NCBI RefSeq assembly: GCF_009882985.1
Contig: NZ_WTUZ01000040.1
Coordinates: forward strand, 62,001 to 126,000
Direction: 5' to 3'
From: Paenibacillus silvestris
GTDB lineage: Bacteria; Bacillota; Bacilli; Paenibacillales; NBRC-103111
DNA: 64,000 nt
The notes below the pieces were generated by a model, which did not search any database, was not told the DNA's origin, and was given only the letters and a program-made list of their open reading frames with translations. The position numbers and the translations under genes are program-made. Numbering within the stretch: position 1 is the stretch's first letter; each line of letters opens with the position of its first letter. Below are positions 52,856 to 62,455 of the stretch, in pieces.

Positions 52856-54469
52856 ATGGTTCAGACACTTTTGCAATTAACCGTGAAAGACATTTTGCAG
52901 CGTCCTTTGTTTCAGAAAGCGGAAACCATCGCAAGTGAAGAAGCATTGAACCGCTCCGTTCGTTGGGTTCACATCATGGAGGTACCGCATGTCGGCCATC
53001 TATTGAATGGCCATGAACTCATCCTCAACACAGGGATTGGTTGGCACGATAACGAAGATATAAGCCTTTCCTTCCTCCAGCAATTGATCGATAGCGGAGC
53101 TTCTGGACTTTGTATTGAACTAGGGACTTATACGAAACAGCCCCTCGAACGAATGAAGGAGCTCGCACTGCGCGAACATTTTCCACTCATCTTTTTCCAT
53201 GAAGAAGTCCGATATATTGATATTACCCAAGATTTGCATGCCTATTTCATCCATCAGCATTACACGATGGTGTCTGAGCTCGAAGCTCTATCCACACAAT
53301 TGAATCAACTGCTCCTGTCAGGAAAAGGACTGCAGCCGCTCTTGCAGCTTTTGCACGAAACGACGCTAGCCCAAGTTGCCTTTTTTCCATATGGAGAGGA
53401 AGCCCGGTTTATCCCGGAAATACCGAAGACGGAAGCAGATCTCTTTTATGAAAAATGGATATTTGGCGAAATCTTTCGACTACCTGATGTAAAAAGCAAG
53501 CTCGCTCATCGCCCTATTCTAGCACTTGAGCGCATGTTTGCGGATCTACTTTTGTACGGAGATCAAGAGTTGAGCGAATTTCAGATTCTTGCGTTAGACC
53601 GCTTCGCAACGGCCATTGCCCAAGAAATGATGCGCACGACCTACATAGAGGAGAAGAAACGGTACAAGCAGGATCTTTGGGTCATGGATTGGCTGAGCGG
53701 AAAGCATAACCAGCAAGTCATTCGAGACTATATGCTTGCCCTGAAACCCCATGTGAAGCTTGATCAAGCCGTTGTGTGCGTGTTTGAAAGCAGATCTGTT
53801 CGGGAAGACGCAAACGATCATGAAGCACACCTCCTGCAAAAACAGATGGTAGCGCGCTCCATTTTCGAAGGTGAAGGCTTCTACATGGTCCCTGCCTTTA
53901 CCAATTCTCATTTTGTTTTCATCCTGCTTGATCAGCTTGGGGCAGCACCCTTTCAAGATCGAATGATAAGGGCCATCCAGCGCTTGCTTAAGACAGAAAA
54001 CTTGCAAGAAACTGCGCTTTTCTCACCTTTTCTAGGAATTGGCAAAAGAATCAGTGATCCCTCTCTCCTTCAGATAAGCTATCAAACCGCACTCGATACG
54101 ATTGAAGTTCAGAAAGACATCGGTGTACTGACCAAACCTTTCTACGATGAGCTTCACGTGGGCAAAGTCATTCTGACGATGAAACAAAGCGGTTCGCTAA
54201 CCTCCTTTATTGAAGAATACCTTGGGCGTATCCTCCTCTATGATCGGGAGAAAAACGGCCAACTTTTGAAAACACTGAAAATGTATTTAGCTTTAAGCGG
54301 GTCGAAGCAGGAAACAGCGAAAGAGCTTTTCATCGTAAGGCAAACCTTATATCACCGTCTGGACAAAATCGCCCTACTATTAGGCGAAGACTACATGCGC
54401 CCTGACAAAAGGATGGCCATAGAGCTAGCGCTGCATGGTTACGAATATATGCATGGCATCATAGCTTAG
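52856..54469 (+). CDS. PucR-family transcriptional regulator
   Basis: This 537-aa regulator has the N-terminal PucR/purine catabolism domain (about residues 5-120; TVKDILQRPLFQKAE, VRWVHIMEVP, GHELILNTGIGW), a GGDEF-like middle and a C-terminal PucR-type HTH (about 480-530; SGSKQETAKELFIVRQTLYHRLDKIALLLG). It lies tail to tail with the pyrimidine degradation operon (stop codons overlap by four bases), and its family governs purine/pyrimidine or hydantoin catabolism, so it is the likely regulator of that operon. The start at ATG 52856 is preferred for its GGTGG box; ATG 52850 is close. Confidence 0.88.
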   Translation: MVQTLLQLTVKDILQRPLFQKAETIASEEALNRSVRWVHIMEVPHVGHLLNGHELILNTGIGWHDNEDISLSFLQQLIDSGASGLCIELGTYTKQPLERMKELALREHFPLIFFHEEVRYIDITQDLHAYFIHQHYTMVSELEALSTQLNQLLLSGKGLQPLLQLLHETTLAQVAFFPYGEEARFIPEIPKTEADLFYEKWIFGEIFRLPDVKSKLAHRPILALERMFADLLLYGDQELSEFQILALDRFATAIAQEMMRTTYIEEKKRYKQDLWVMDWLSGKHNQQVIRDYMLALKPHVKLDQAVVCVFESRSVREDANDHEAHLLQKQMVARSIFEGEGFYMVPAFTNSHFVFILLDQLGAAPFQDRMIRAIQRLLKTENLQETALFSPFLGIGKRISDPSLLQISYQTALDTIEVQKDIGVLTKPFYDELHVGKVILTMKQSGSLTSFIEEYLGRILLYDREKNGQLLKTLKMYLALSGSKQETAKELFIVRQTLYHRLDKIALLLGEDYMRPDKRMAIELALHGYEYMHGIIA

Positions 54470-54681
54470 AGCTGTTCCTGACCTTGCCGAATGAGCAGCG
54501 TGGCATAATACTTCCTCGCATTCGCTGTCTTCAGATGGAGAGTCGCTGTTTCACCACCGGGGTGTTCGAATTGCAGCCATGCGCCGCTCAAATCTTCTTT
54601 CACCCCAACGATCTTAAATTTCTGCGCAACGAAACCATCCAGCTTTTGCTTCTCCAGTATAAATTGTGCATGCTCAGACAT
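54466..54681 (-). CDS. Small unknown protein at the end of the pyrimidine degradation operon
   Basis: This 71-aa soluble protein has no recognised domain. It begins with a helical MSEHAQFILEKQKLDGF segment followed by a beta-rich part (FKIVGVKEDLSGAWLQFEHPGGETATLHLKT) and a short helix. The ATG at 54681 follows AAGGGG, and its frame overlaps the end of the dihydropyrimidinase gene by a few bases, so it is translated with the operon. It might be a small accessory or a binding subunit; nothing in the sequence decides this. Confidence 0.65.
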   Translation of the reverse strand: MSEHAQFILEKQKLDGFVAQKFKIVGVKEDLSGAWLQFEHPGGETATLHLKTANARKYYATLLIRQGQEQL

Positions 54682-56116
54682 GTGTTGCACCCCTTTGATC
54701 TACGGTAACTTGCTTAATTGAAACCTGTAGAGATTCGGATGGATAGGTATGCCGTTTCACAAACTGACCAACACCAGGCGTGCCCACGAATTGTTTATTC
54801 TGAATCACATACTCCCCTCTCGATAGCACAGTAACTGGCTCTCCAGTGATTTCAATTCCTTCAAACGGATTATAATCCACGTTCATATGATGCGTATCGG
54901 AGGAAATAACGCGAGTTACATTCGGATCAAAGATAACAATATCGGCATCGCAGCCCACGGCGATTGTTCCTTTCTGCGGGAATAAACCAAACAATTTGGC
55001 ACTTCGCGTAGACACGATATCTACGAAATGGTTGAGCGTTATCCGCCCTTTCAGGACGCCTTCTGAGAAAAGAATCGAGAACCGATCTTCGATACAAGGT
55101 CCACCATTCGGGATTTTGCTAAAATCACCTAGCCCCAGCTCCTTCTGACCTTTGAAGTTAAAGGAGCAATGATCGGAACCCAACGTTTGAAGCTGTCCGT
55201 TCTTAAGTGCAGTCCACAGCGCATCTTGATGCTCTTGCGGGCGTAGCGGTGGCGACCACACGTATTTTGCACCTTCAAAGTTTGGTTTCTCTAAATACGT
55301 TTGATCTAACATTAAGTATTGCGGACAAGTCTCGCCCCAAATATCAACCCCCTGACTACGCGCTTGGGCAATCTGCTGAACAGCTTCCTCGCAAGTCACA
55401 TGAACGACATACAGCTGAGAATTGGCTAATGCGGTTAGTTTGGCTGCGCGCCCCGTAGCTTCCCCTTCAATCAAGGATGGACGTGTCAGCGCATGATAGA
55501 TCGGCTCCGTGTTCCCTGCTTCCAGCGCTTCCTTGATCAAATAATCAATCACGTCGCCATTCTCAGCGTGCACCATTACTAATGCTCCATGCCGCTTAGC
55601 TTCGAGCAAAGTTCGATAAAGCGTACCGTCGTCGGCTTGAAAAACATTTTTGTATGCCATGAATACTTTGAGCGATGTGATCCCTTCGTCATGTATCATT
55701 TTCGGTAGCTCAGCCAGCACCTCGTCGTTAATTTCTGCAATCATGAGATGGAAGCTGTAGTCAATTACAGCCTTGCCCTGCGCTTTGTTATGCCAGGTTT
55801 GAACGGATTGGCTCAGCGGTACGCCTTTATTCGTCAGACAGAAATCAATGATCGTGGTCGTTCCTCCGAACGCTGCAGCCTTCGTTCCTGTCTCGAAATT
55901 GTCTGCTGTAACTGTCCCCCCAAAAGGCATATCCAAATGCGTATGCGGATCAATGCCGCCAGGGAAAACATAAAGTCCATGCGCATCGATGATTTCAGCG
56001 CCTTCTACCTCGATATTAAGCCCAATCTGCGCAATGATGCCATTCTCGATTAGAACGTCCGCTTGATAGTGGTCAGCAGCTGTCACAACCGTGCCATTCC
56101 TAATAAGTTTGGCCAT
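54674..56116 (-). CDS. hydA: Dihydropyrimidinase
   Basis: This 480-aa cyclic amidohydrolase opens dihydrouracil/dihydrothymine to N-carbamoyl-beta-amino acids. Metal ligands are visible: HxH in GGIDPHTHLD, the carboxylated Lys in TSLKVFMAYK, His in MVHAENGD and VVHVTCEEA, and the catalytic Asp in GSDHCSFN. The loop ENGDVIDYLI is typical of true dihydropyrimidinases rather than allantoinases. It follows preA directly (two-base gap), giving the second step of the reductive pathway. Confidence 0.94.
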   Translation of the reverse strand: MAKLIRNGTVVTAADHYQADVLIENGIIAQIGLNIEVEGAEIIDAHGLYVFPGGIDPHTHLDMPFGGTVTADNFETGTKAAAFGGTTTIIDFCLTNKGVPLSQSVQTWHNKAQGKAVIDYSFHLMIAEINDEVLAELPKMIHDEGITSLKVFMAYKNVFQADDGTLYRTLLEAKRHGALVMVHAENGDVIDYLIKEALEAGNTEPIYHALTRPSLIEGEATGRAAKLTALANSQLYVVHVTCEEAVQQIAQARSQGVDIWGETCPQYLMLDQTYLEKPNFEGAKYVWSPPLRPQEHQDALWTALKNGQLQTLGSDHCSFNFKGQKELGLGDFSKIPNGGPCIEDRFSILFSEGVLKGRITLNHFVDIVSTRSAKLFGLFPQKGTIAVGCDADIVIFDPNVTRVISSDTHHMNVDYNPFEGIEITGEPVTVLSRGEYVIQNKQFVGTPGVGQFVKRHTYPSESLQVSIKQVTVDQRGATHV

Positions 56117-56118
56117 CG

Positions 56119-57411
56119 TTATACAGCCTCCTTTTTGTTGGAGTTTCCTTCGGACAGCTTAGCAATCGCCTCTTGTCTTTGGTTCCATGTCATGGGAGAT
56201 TCAGTGCTAGCCATCTCAACCATTGTGATCGCACCTTCTACAGGACAAACAATAGCGCATAAGTTACACCCTACACAGTCTTCTTCTCGCACTTGCAAAT
56301 AAGACTGTCCCTCATCGCTGGTCAGCATATCAATGCATTGATGAGAGGTATCCTCACAAGCAATATGGCACTTATTGCAGTTAATGCAAGTGTCGTTATC
56401 AATTTTGGCGACAACCGCGTAGTTAAGATCCAAATTTCCCCAATCTGAGTAACGGGGAACGGATTTTCCGATCAAGTCCGTAACGCTGGCGAGACCTTTT
56501 TCATCCAAATAATTGTTTAATCCGTCAATCATATCCTCCACGATTCGGAAGCCATGATGCATGGCAGCTGTACATATCTGCACCCCTGTAGCACCCATCA
56601 GCATGAATTCAACGGCATCGCGCCAGTTAGAGATACCGCCAATTCCAGAGATTGGAATGCCAACCTCGGAATTTCGCGCACAATCGGCGACCATGTGCAG
56701 CGCAATCGGTTTCACAGCCGGACCGCAGTAGCCGCCATGTGAGCCCTTTCCTCCGACATGAGGAATCGTATTCCATGTATCAATATCAACGCCAGCCAGC
56801 GAATTGATCGTATTGATCAAGGAAATCGCATCCGCTCCGCCTCGAACTGCCGCCTTCGCTGTGCTTGTTATGTCTGTGATATTCGGCGTCAGCTTCACGA
56901 TAACCGGCGTCTTCGCCGCTTCTTTCGCCCACATCGTTTGCGCTTCCACAAGGTCGGGCTGCTGCCCGGATGCTGATCCCATACCGCGCTCCGCCATCCC
57001 GTGCGGACAGCCAAAGTTCAGCTCAAGACCGTCCACACCGACGGCTTCGACTTTCTTTACAATTTCATGCCACTTTTCACGTTTGGGTTCAACCATCAGC
57101 GATACAACAAGCGCATGATTCGGAAAGCGCTTCTTGGTCTCGTATATTTCTTGCAAATTAACCTCAAGCGGGCGGTCTGTGATCAACTCAATATTGTTAA
57201 ACCCAGCAACACGTTGCCCATTGAAATGAACCGCTGCGAACCGCGAGGAGGTATTAATAATCGGGTCTCCGAGGGTTTTCCATACCGCCCCGCCCCAACC
57301 GGCTTCGAAAGCTCGTTGAACTTGGTAGCCTGTATTGGTTGGTGGTGCCGATGCCAACCAGAACGGGTTTGGTGAAGTTATGCCTGCTAGATTGATGCGT
57401 AAATCTGCCAT
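56119..57411 (-). CDS. preA: Dihydropyrimidine dehydrogenase subunit PreA
   Basis: This 430-aa protein has an FMN-binding dihydroorotate dehydrogenase-like barrel (about residues 1-330; GYQVQRAFEAGWGGAVWKT, LNFGCPHGMAERGMG with the catalytic-loop region, PVIVKLTPN) and two C-terminal ferredoxin clusters, CINCNKCHIACEDTSHQC and CVGCNLCAIVCPVEG. It reduces uracil or thymine with electrons supplied by PreT. Both subunits are encoded next to each other in the order preT-preA, as in enteric bacteria. Confidence 0.95.
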   Translation of the reverse strand: MADLRINLAGITSPNPFWLASAPPTNTGYQVQRAFEAGWGGAVWKTLGDPIINTSSRFAAVHFNGQRVAGFNNIELITDRPLEVNLQEIYETKKRFPNHALVVSLMVEPKREKWHEIVKKVEAVGVDGLELNFGCPHGMAERGMGSASGQQPDLVEAQTMWAKEAAKTPVIVKLTPNITDITSTAKAAVRGGADAISLINTINSLAGVDIDTWNTIPHVGGKGSHGGYCGPAVKPIALHMVADCARNSEVGIPISGIGGISNWRDAVEFMLMGATGVQICTAAMHHGFRIVEDMIDGLNNYLDEKGLASVTDLIGKSVPRYSDWGNLDLNYAVVAKIDNDTCINCNKCHIACEDTSHQCIDMLTSDEGQSYLQVREEDCVGCNLCAIVCPVEGAITMVEMASTESPMTWNQRQEAIAKLSEGNSNKKEAV

Positions 57412-57452
57412 GCAGTATCCCTCCAGTATGATGTACGATTAATGACCAGCTA

Positions 57453-58817
57453 TTAGGCAGACTCGTTCTGAGCTATTAGCACTCCTTTGTAGATGGCGTA
57501 AGCGGCTTGTTTCCCTTGCTGAGCGGCTGAAACTACCATCGCCTCCCCTTGTCCTTCTCCGAAAATAACATCACCTGCCGCAAATATTTTGGGATTCGAA
57601 GTTTGACCTGTTTCTGGATTAACAGTTACTGTCCCTCGAATATGTGTCAGCTCGAATTGATCGATTAGAGATTCATGGCGCGTTTGTCCGATCGCTTTGA
57701 TCACGACATCAACCGGTAGGACAAACTCAGATCCGGCTATTGGGAGAGGCCTCTTACGCCCAGCATCAACATCCACCAGTTCCATCCGCACGCATTCCAA
57801 GGCTGTTACGTTGCCGTTCTCATCGCCGATGATCCGTTTTGGAGCGGTAAGCCATCGGAACTCAACGCCATCCATCTTGGCAAAATCAAATTCAAAATCA
57901 TACGCTGTCATTTCCGCTTGCGTTCGCCGGTACACAATTTGAACCTGATCTGCGCCAAGTCGTACTGAACAGGTAGCTGCATCAATAGCCGTATTTCCCG
58001 CGCCAATAACGGCTACACGCTTCCCGATCAGGCTCGTATCCAGATCGCCGCCTGATTTCGTAGCTTCAACGAAATCAATGGCATCGAAGACGCCTGTTAA
58101 GGCTTCGCCTTCAATACCGAGCATCGGCACTTTCGACATACCGACCGCCAGAACAATCGCGTCATAGTCGTTCAGCAGCGATTCAGCCGTAATATCCACG
58201 CCAACTCGCGTGTTCAATTTGAAATCAACACCAAGCTGGCGAATCTGCTCTACTTCCCAGAGTGAAATCTCCTGAGGCAATCGGAAAGAAACGATTCCAT
58301 ATGTATCTAACCCTCCTGCCTGATCTTTGGCTTCGAAAACCGTCACTTGGAAGCCGAATCGGGCAAGCTCTCGAGCTGCCGAGAGGCCCGCTGGTCCACT
58401 GCCAATGATGGCAACAGACTTCCCAATACTTGCTCCAGCTTTGAATAAGACAGGCTCATTATTCATTGCCCAATCTGTTGCATAGCGCTGCAATTGCCCT
58501 ATTAGAATAGGCTTGGACGAATGATTAAGTACGCAAGCCCCTTCGCAGAGTTCCTCTGTCGGGCATACTCTAGAGCACGTGGCACCTACCGGATTGGCCT
58601 CCATAATTACGCGGGCAGAACCTTTGAGATTGCCAGAGGCGATCTTTTTAATAAAAGAAGGAATTTCAATCCCTGTCGGACAGGCGCGTACACAAGGAGC
58701 ATCATAACAATACAAACATCGATTCGATTCTTCGATCGCCTCTTTGTGCTTCATGCCCGCTTTAACTTCGGCGAAATTACGTTTCAAATCATTTAGTGAA
58801 ATAAATGATGTCCCCAT
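57453..58817 (-). CDS. preT: Dihydropyrimidine dehydrogenase NAD-binding subunit PreT
   Basis: This 454-aa flavoprotein resembles the glutamate synthase small subunit. Its N-terminal domain has two cysteine sets for 4Fe-4S clusters (CLYCYDAPCVRACP and CSRVCPTEELCEGACV), followed by FAD- and NAD-binding Rossmann motifs GSGPAGLSAARELARFG and GAGNTAIDAA. It passes electrons from NAD(P)H to PreA. ATG 58817 follows GGAGG with an eight-base spacer. It is separated by 41 bases from preA. Confidence 0.94.
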   Translation of the reverse strand: MGTSFISLNDLKRNFAEVKAGMKHKEAIEESNRCLYCYDAPCVRACPTGIEIPSFIKKIASGNLKGSARVIMEANPVGATCSRVCPTEELCEGACVLNHSSKPILIGQLQRYATDWAMNNEPVLFKAGASIGKSVAIIGSGPAGLSAARELARFGFQVTVFEAKDQAGGLDTYGIVSFRLPQEISLWEVEQIRQLGVDFKLNTRVGVDITAESLLNDYDAIVLAVGMSKVPMLGIEGEALTGVFDAIDFVEATKSGGDLDTSLIGKRVAVIGAGNTAIDAATCSVRLGADQVQIVYRRTQAEMTAYDFEFDFAKMDGVEFRWLTAPKRIIGDENGNVTALECVRMELVDVDAGRKRPLPIAGSEFVLPVDVVIKAIGQTRHESLIDQFELTHIRGTVTVNPETGQTSNPKIFAAGDVIFGEGQGEAMVVSAAQQGKQAAYAIYKGVLIAQNESA

Positions 58818-58859
58818 TTGCCACACCTCCGCGCTTATAGGCTAACTATCAGGTAATCC

Positions 58860-60134
58860 TCATCTAGCCTGTGATCCTGGAATCTCCAAAGCAATTCGGC
58901 GCGCTGTGCGATAAAGAAGCTCTGTACCTAACGTGATGTCGTCAGGACTTGCAAACTCCTTGGGATTATGGCTGATCCCCTCCAAGCACCGTACGAAAAT
59001 CATCCCGTAATCGCACACATGGGACATGGCAAGAGAATCATGAAACGGACCGCTCATGAGCTCCGGCGGAGAAAACCCCATCTCACCTGCCTCCTCACGC
59101 AAGAATTGCATGATCCAACCTGCGCAATAACGAGGTTCACTGTTCGTATCCTCGCGAATCGTATAGGTAAGCCCATGCTCCCTTGAAACGTTCTCAATCA
59201 CACTCAACAATTCGGTTTCGAGCGCGTTGCGACGGGCTAAATCGATATCGCGCAGATCGATGGTGAAGGATACTTTCTCGGGAATAATGTTGCGAGAATC
59301 CGGAAAAACGGTGAGAGATCCTACTGTTCCAACGGTCGGGGCATCAGGTACTTGCTGGACAAGCTCATTGAGAGCAACGATAATCTTGGCGCAACCAAGC
59401 AAAGCATCATGTCGCATCGACATCGGGACAGAACCTGCATGACCCGCAAATCCGGTCATCTCAACTGTGAGCCATAACGGACCAGAGATGCCTGTAACGA
59501 TACCGATTGGCGCATCCAACGCTTCAAGAACCGGCCCTTGTTCAATGTGCAGCTCCAGGAACGTCCCGATTCGTCCTTGCTGAAACACATAACCTTCGAA
59601 ATCGGCCGGGTCACATCCGAATGCTATCAATGCTTCTCGGCGAGTAATGCCACTTTTATCCATTCGCTCGAGCTCATTGTCTTCTAGCTTGCCAGTCATT
59701 CCGCGGACACCGAACAAGCCTTTATTGAACCGGCATCCTTCTTCATCACAGAACGCCACAACTTCGATATCGCATTCAGGCGTTTGGCCTGAATCAACTA
59801 GAGTCTGTACCACCTCAATCGCGCCAAGCACGCCAATTGCCCCATCGAATCTTCCGCCGTATGGCTGGGAGTCGATGTGCGAACCAAGCATGAGGACTGG
59901 AGCATCTGGATTACGGCCTTTCAACATTCCAACGAGATTGGCGAATGGATCGATGTGAGCTTCCATCCCCGCCTCTTCCATCCACTGTTTTACAAGTTCC
60001 ACGCCTTCGCGATCTTCCTTGGAGAGCGCCAAACGACATACGCCCGTTTCTCCGATTTTTCCGATTTGCGAAAGGTCATGAATATGCTGATGTAAGCGTG
60101 AAGTGTTGATTTGTATCCGAGGGGTTGTAGACAA
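58860..60134 (-). CDS. M20-family N-carbamoyl amino acid/beta-ureidopropionase hydrolase
   Basis: This 424-aa metalloenzyme of the AmaB/HydC/PydC group hydrolyses N-carbamoyl-beta-alanine to beta-alanine, ammonia and carbon dioxide. Zinc ligands and catalytic acid appear in GSHIDSQPYGGRFDG, FCDEEGCRF and PFHDSLAM; the dimer-domain Arg/His region is GHAGSVPMSMRHDA. Context next to the other pyrimidine genes favours beta-ureidopropionase over L-N-carbamoylase. It lies 18 bases downstream of the aminotransferase gene and 42 upstream of preT. Confidence 0.92.
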   Translation of the reverse strand: MSTTPRIQINTSRLHQHIHDLSQIGKIGETGVCRLALSKEDREGVELVKQWMEEAGMEAHIDPFANLVGMLKGRNPDAPVLMLGSHIDSQPYGGRFDGAIGVLGAIEVVQTLVDSGQTPECDIEVVAFCDEEGCRFNKGLFGVRGMTGKLEDNELERMDKSGITRREALIAFGCDPADFEGYVFQQGRIGTFLELHIEQGPVLEALDAPIGIVTGISGPLWLTVEMTGFAGHAGSVPMSMRHDALLGCAKIIVALNELVQQVPDAPTVGTVGSLTVFPDSRNIIPEKVSFTIDLRDIDLARRNALETELLSVIENVSREHGLTYTIREDTNSEPRYCAGWIMQFLREEAGEMGFSPPELMSGPFHDSLAMSHVCDYGMIFVRCLEGISHNPKEFASPDDITLGTELLYRTARRIALEIPGSQAR

Positions 60135-60152
60135 TGTCCTTCATCCTTTCTC

Positions 60153-61517
60153 CTAATTGGCTTCGAACACAGCAAGTAAAGTGTCTACGATAAATGAAAT
60201 ATCCTCATCTGTTGAAGAAAATGGCGGGCTTAGCGTAAGAATGTTTGCGTAACCTGGAACGGTATCCCCATTCTTGCCGATTAACAGCCCTTTTTGCTTG
60301 CATGCCGCAATAATGCTCATTACGCGCTCTGCCGATGCAGGCTCCTTGGTCATTACATCTTCAACGAGCTCAATACCCATCGCTGATCCAAAAATTCGAA
60401 TCTCACCTATATGTGGATGTTTCTGTAGTGGCTTCAAGCCGTCTTTAAAGGCTTTTCCGATATGAGCGGAGCGTGCCACCAAATGTTCATTTTCTAGAAT
60501 TTCAATGTTTTTCAAAGCGACAACACAGGAAACCGGATTGCCTCCAAACGTGTTAATATGGCGCAAATGGCTTGTGGGTTCTTGGCTGTTTTTGAATGAA
60601 TCATACAATTCCGCTGAAACTGCCGTTGCTGATAGCGGAGAGTATGCGCTTGTCATGCCTTTGGCCATCGTGACAATGTCCGGCCTAACCCCATAATTCA
60701 GGTGGCCGAATTTCTCACCAGAACGTCCAAAACCGCAAATGACTTCATCTACGATGAGCAAAACGTCATACTTATCACATATGCTGCGCACCGCCTTCAA
60801 ATACTCGTCCGGCGGAACAATCATGCCTCCTCCCGTAATGACTGGCTCCATAATGACACCAGCAACGGAGTCTGGACCTTCCCAAACAATGACATCCTCG
60901 ATGGCTTTAGCGCATTGCAAGCTGCAGCTCCCTTGCTTTTGTCCAAAAGGACAGCGGTAGCAATAAGGTGGCGGAACGTGTTGGAATCCAACACCTAGTG
61001 GTTCATATTTCAGCTTTCGCTGTGCTTGCCCCGTTGCGCCTAATGCCCCCATCGAATTCCCATGATAGGCGCGATGCCTAGAAATGAACTTATGCTTCGT
61101 GGCCTTACCGATTTGGTGGTAATATTGCCTGGCGATTTTGAAAGCTACTTCATTGGCATCCGAACCTGAGTTAGAGAAAAAGATCCGATAATCACCATCC
61201 AGCCACTCGTTAATTTTTGCAGCAAGCTCGATGGACGGGATGTGAGATTGCACCATGGTGGCATAAGCGAGTTTCATCATTTGCGCAGCGGCGGCTTCGG
61301 CAATTTCCTTCCGTCCATGGCCTACATTCACGCACCATAACCCAGACATGCCGTCTAAGTAACGATTGCCGTCCACATCCGTCACCCAGCTCCCTTCACC
61401 GGAAGCAAGTATCATGGGGTTCTCGTTATGTGCAGACATATGGTGCCACACATATTTGCGATCTTTCTCAAGCAACTCCTCCTTGAACGACAGATCACTC
61501 ATTTCTTCACTCGGCAT
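60153..61517 (-). CDS. Class III aminotransferase, probably beta-alanine:pyruvate type
   Basis: This 454-aa PLP enzyme shows the omega-aminotransferase blocks FFSNSGSDANEVAFKIARQY, RHRAYHGNSMGALGATGQ, the cofactor Asp in VDEVICGFGRSG and the Schiff-base Lys in MAKGMTSAYSPLSA. Its position first after the ABC ATPase and before the hydrolase suggests removal of the amino group of beta-alanine or beta-aminoisobutyrate, the end product of the pathway. A CYRCPFG-x-CSLQC insertion of cysteines near residue 185 is unusual but known in this group. ATG 61517 follows AGGAGG. Confidence 0.92.
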   Translation of the reverse strand: MPSEEMSDLSFKEELLEKDRKYVWHHMSAHNENPMILASGEGSWVTDVDGNRYLDGMSGLWCVNVGHGRKEIAEAAAAQMMKLAYATMVQSHIPSIELAAKINEWLDGDYRIFFSNSGSDANEVAFKIARQYYHQIGKATKHKFISRHRAYHGNSMGALGATGQAQRKLKYEPLGVGFQHVPPPYCYRCPFGQKQGSCSLQCAKAIEDVIVWEGPDSVAGVIMEPVITGGGMIVPPDEYLKAVRSICDKYDVLLIVDEVICGFGRSGEKFGHLNYGVRPDIVTMAKGMTSAYSPLSATAVSAELYDSFKNSQEPTSHLRHINTFGGNPVSCVVALKNIEILENEHLVARSAHIGKAFKDGLKPLQKHPHIGEIRIFGSAMGIELVEDVMTKEPASAERVMSIIAACKQKGLLIGKNGDTVPGYANILTLSPPFSSTDEDISFIVDTLLAVFEAN

Positions 61518-61620
61518 AGACAGCCTCCTCTCCTCGTAATCCTTGCCAAAAAATCTCCTCTATTATTTCTATGTATATAAAGAGATAGACATCCCTTGGA
61601 GCCAATGTTAAATGTTTATT

Positions 61621-62424
61621 TCATTCCGCTTTATGAGATTGACCCTCGTACAAGCTCGTTCGAATTGCGGCGGATAACGCTTGGAACGGGTCCGAATCCC
61701 GTGTTTGAGCAGTTCGTTCCTCTCCAAAGCCGACGTGATGAATTGAATGTATACGTCCTGGATGAGCCGTCAGAATAATGACTCGATCAGACAGGAAGAC
61801 GGCCTCGGAAACGCTTTGAGAAACAAAAATGATGGTTTTCTTCGTTTTTTTCTTAATCGCATACAGCTCAATTTGCAGCTTATCCTTCGTGAACTCATCC
61901 AGCGCAGAAAAGGGTTCATCCATAAATAAAATAGGCGGATCCAAAGATAGAGCACGAGCAATAGCGACTCGTTGCTGCATGCCTCCGCTCAGCTGCCAAG
62001 GGTAATAATCTTTAAACTTGGTTAAACCTACCGTGTCCAGCAGTTGATCGACCGTATGTCTATACTCCGAGCGGCTTTGGCCTAACACCTCGAGCGGAAG
62101 CTCAATATTCTCCTGTACGGTTCGCCACTCAAATAACGTTGGCTGCTGCAGCACGATTCCGAACTTTCTGCGCAAACGGACTTCCCGCGGATGCTCTTTC
62201 TCAATCAGAATTTGCCCGCTGGACGGTTGCAGCAAGTCTGCCATTATGCGCAGCAGCGTTGATTTACCACAGCCCGACGGACCAAGCAAGGATACGAATT
62301 CATTCTGGTGCACATCGAATGTGATGTCCTGGAGGACTGTCACTTGCCGCCCTTTTTTACCGAACACCTTGCATACGCCATCCAATGATATTTCCACCTT
62401 TTGCCGAGAAAGCTCTGAATTCAT
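61621..62424 (-). CDS. Nitrate/taurine-type ABC transporter ATPase
   Basis: This 267-aa ATPase of the SsuB/TauB group has Walker A GPSGCGKST, Q-loop VLQQPTLFEW, signature LSGGMQQR and Walker B LFMDEPFSALDE. The H-loop, normally T-H-D-V-x-E-A, is here VSQSVSEA with CAA coding for Gln in place of the conserved His. No permease or binding-protein gene accompanies it. As the first gene of the pyrimidine operon it could once have powered uptake of a pyrimidine or hydantoin. ATG 62424 has AGGAGG six bases upstream. Confidence 0.88.
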   Translation of the reverse strand: MNSELSRQKVEISLDGVCKVFGKKGRQVTVLQDITFDVHQNEFVSLLGPSGCGKSTLLRIMADLLQPSSGQILIEKEHPREVRLRRKFGIVLQQPTLFEWRTVQENIELPLEVLGQSRSEYRHTVDQLLDTVGLTKFKDYYPWQLSGGMQQRVAIARALSLDPPILFMDEPFSALDEFTKDKLQIELYAIKKKTKKTIIFVSQSVSEAVFLSDRVIILTAHPGRIHSIHHVGFGEERTAQTRDSDPFQALSAAIRTSLYEGQSHKAE

Positions 62425-62455
62425 CCTGCTCCTCCTCAACTTGCCCTTATTAACC

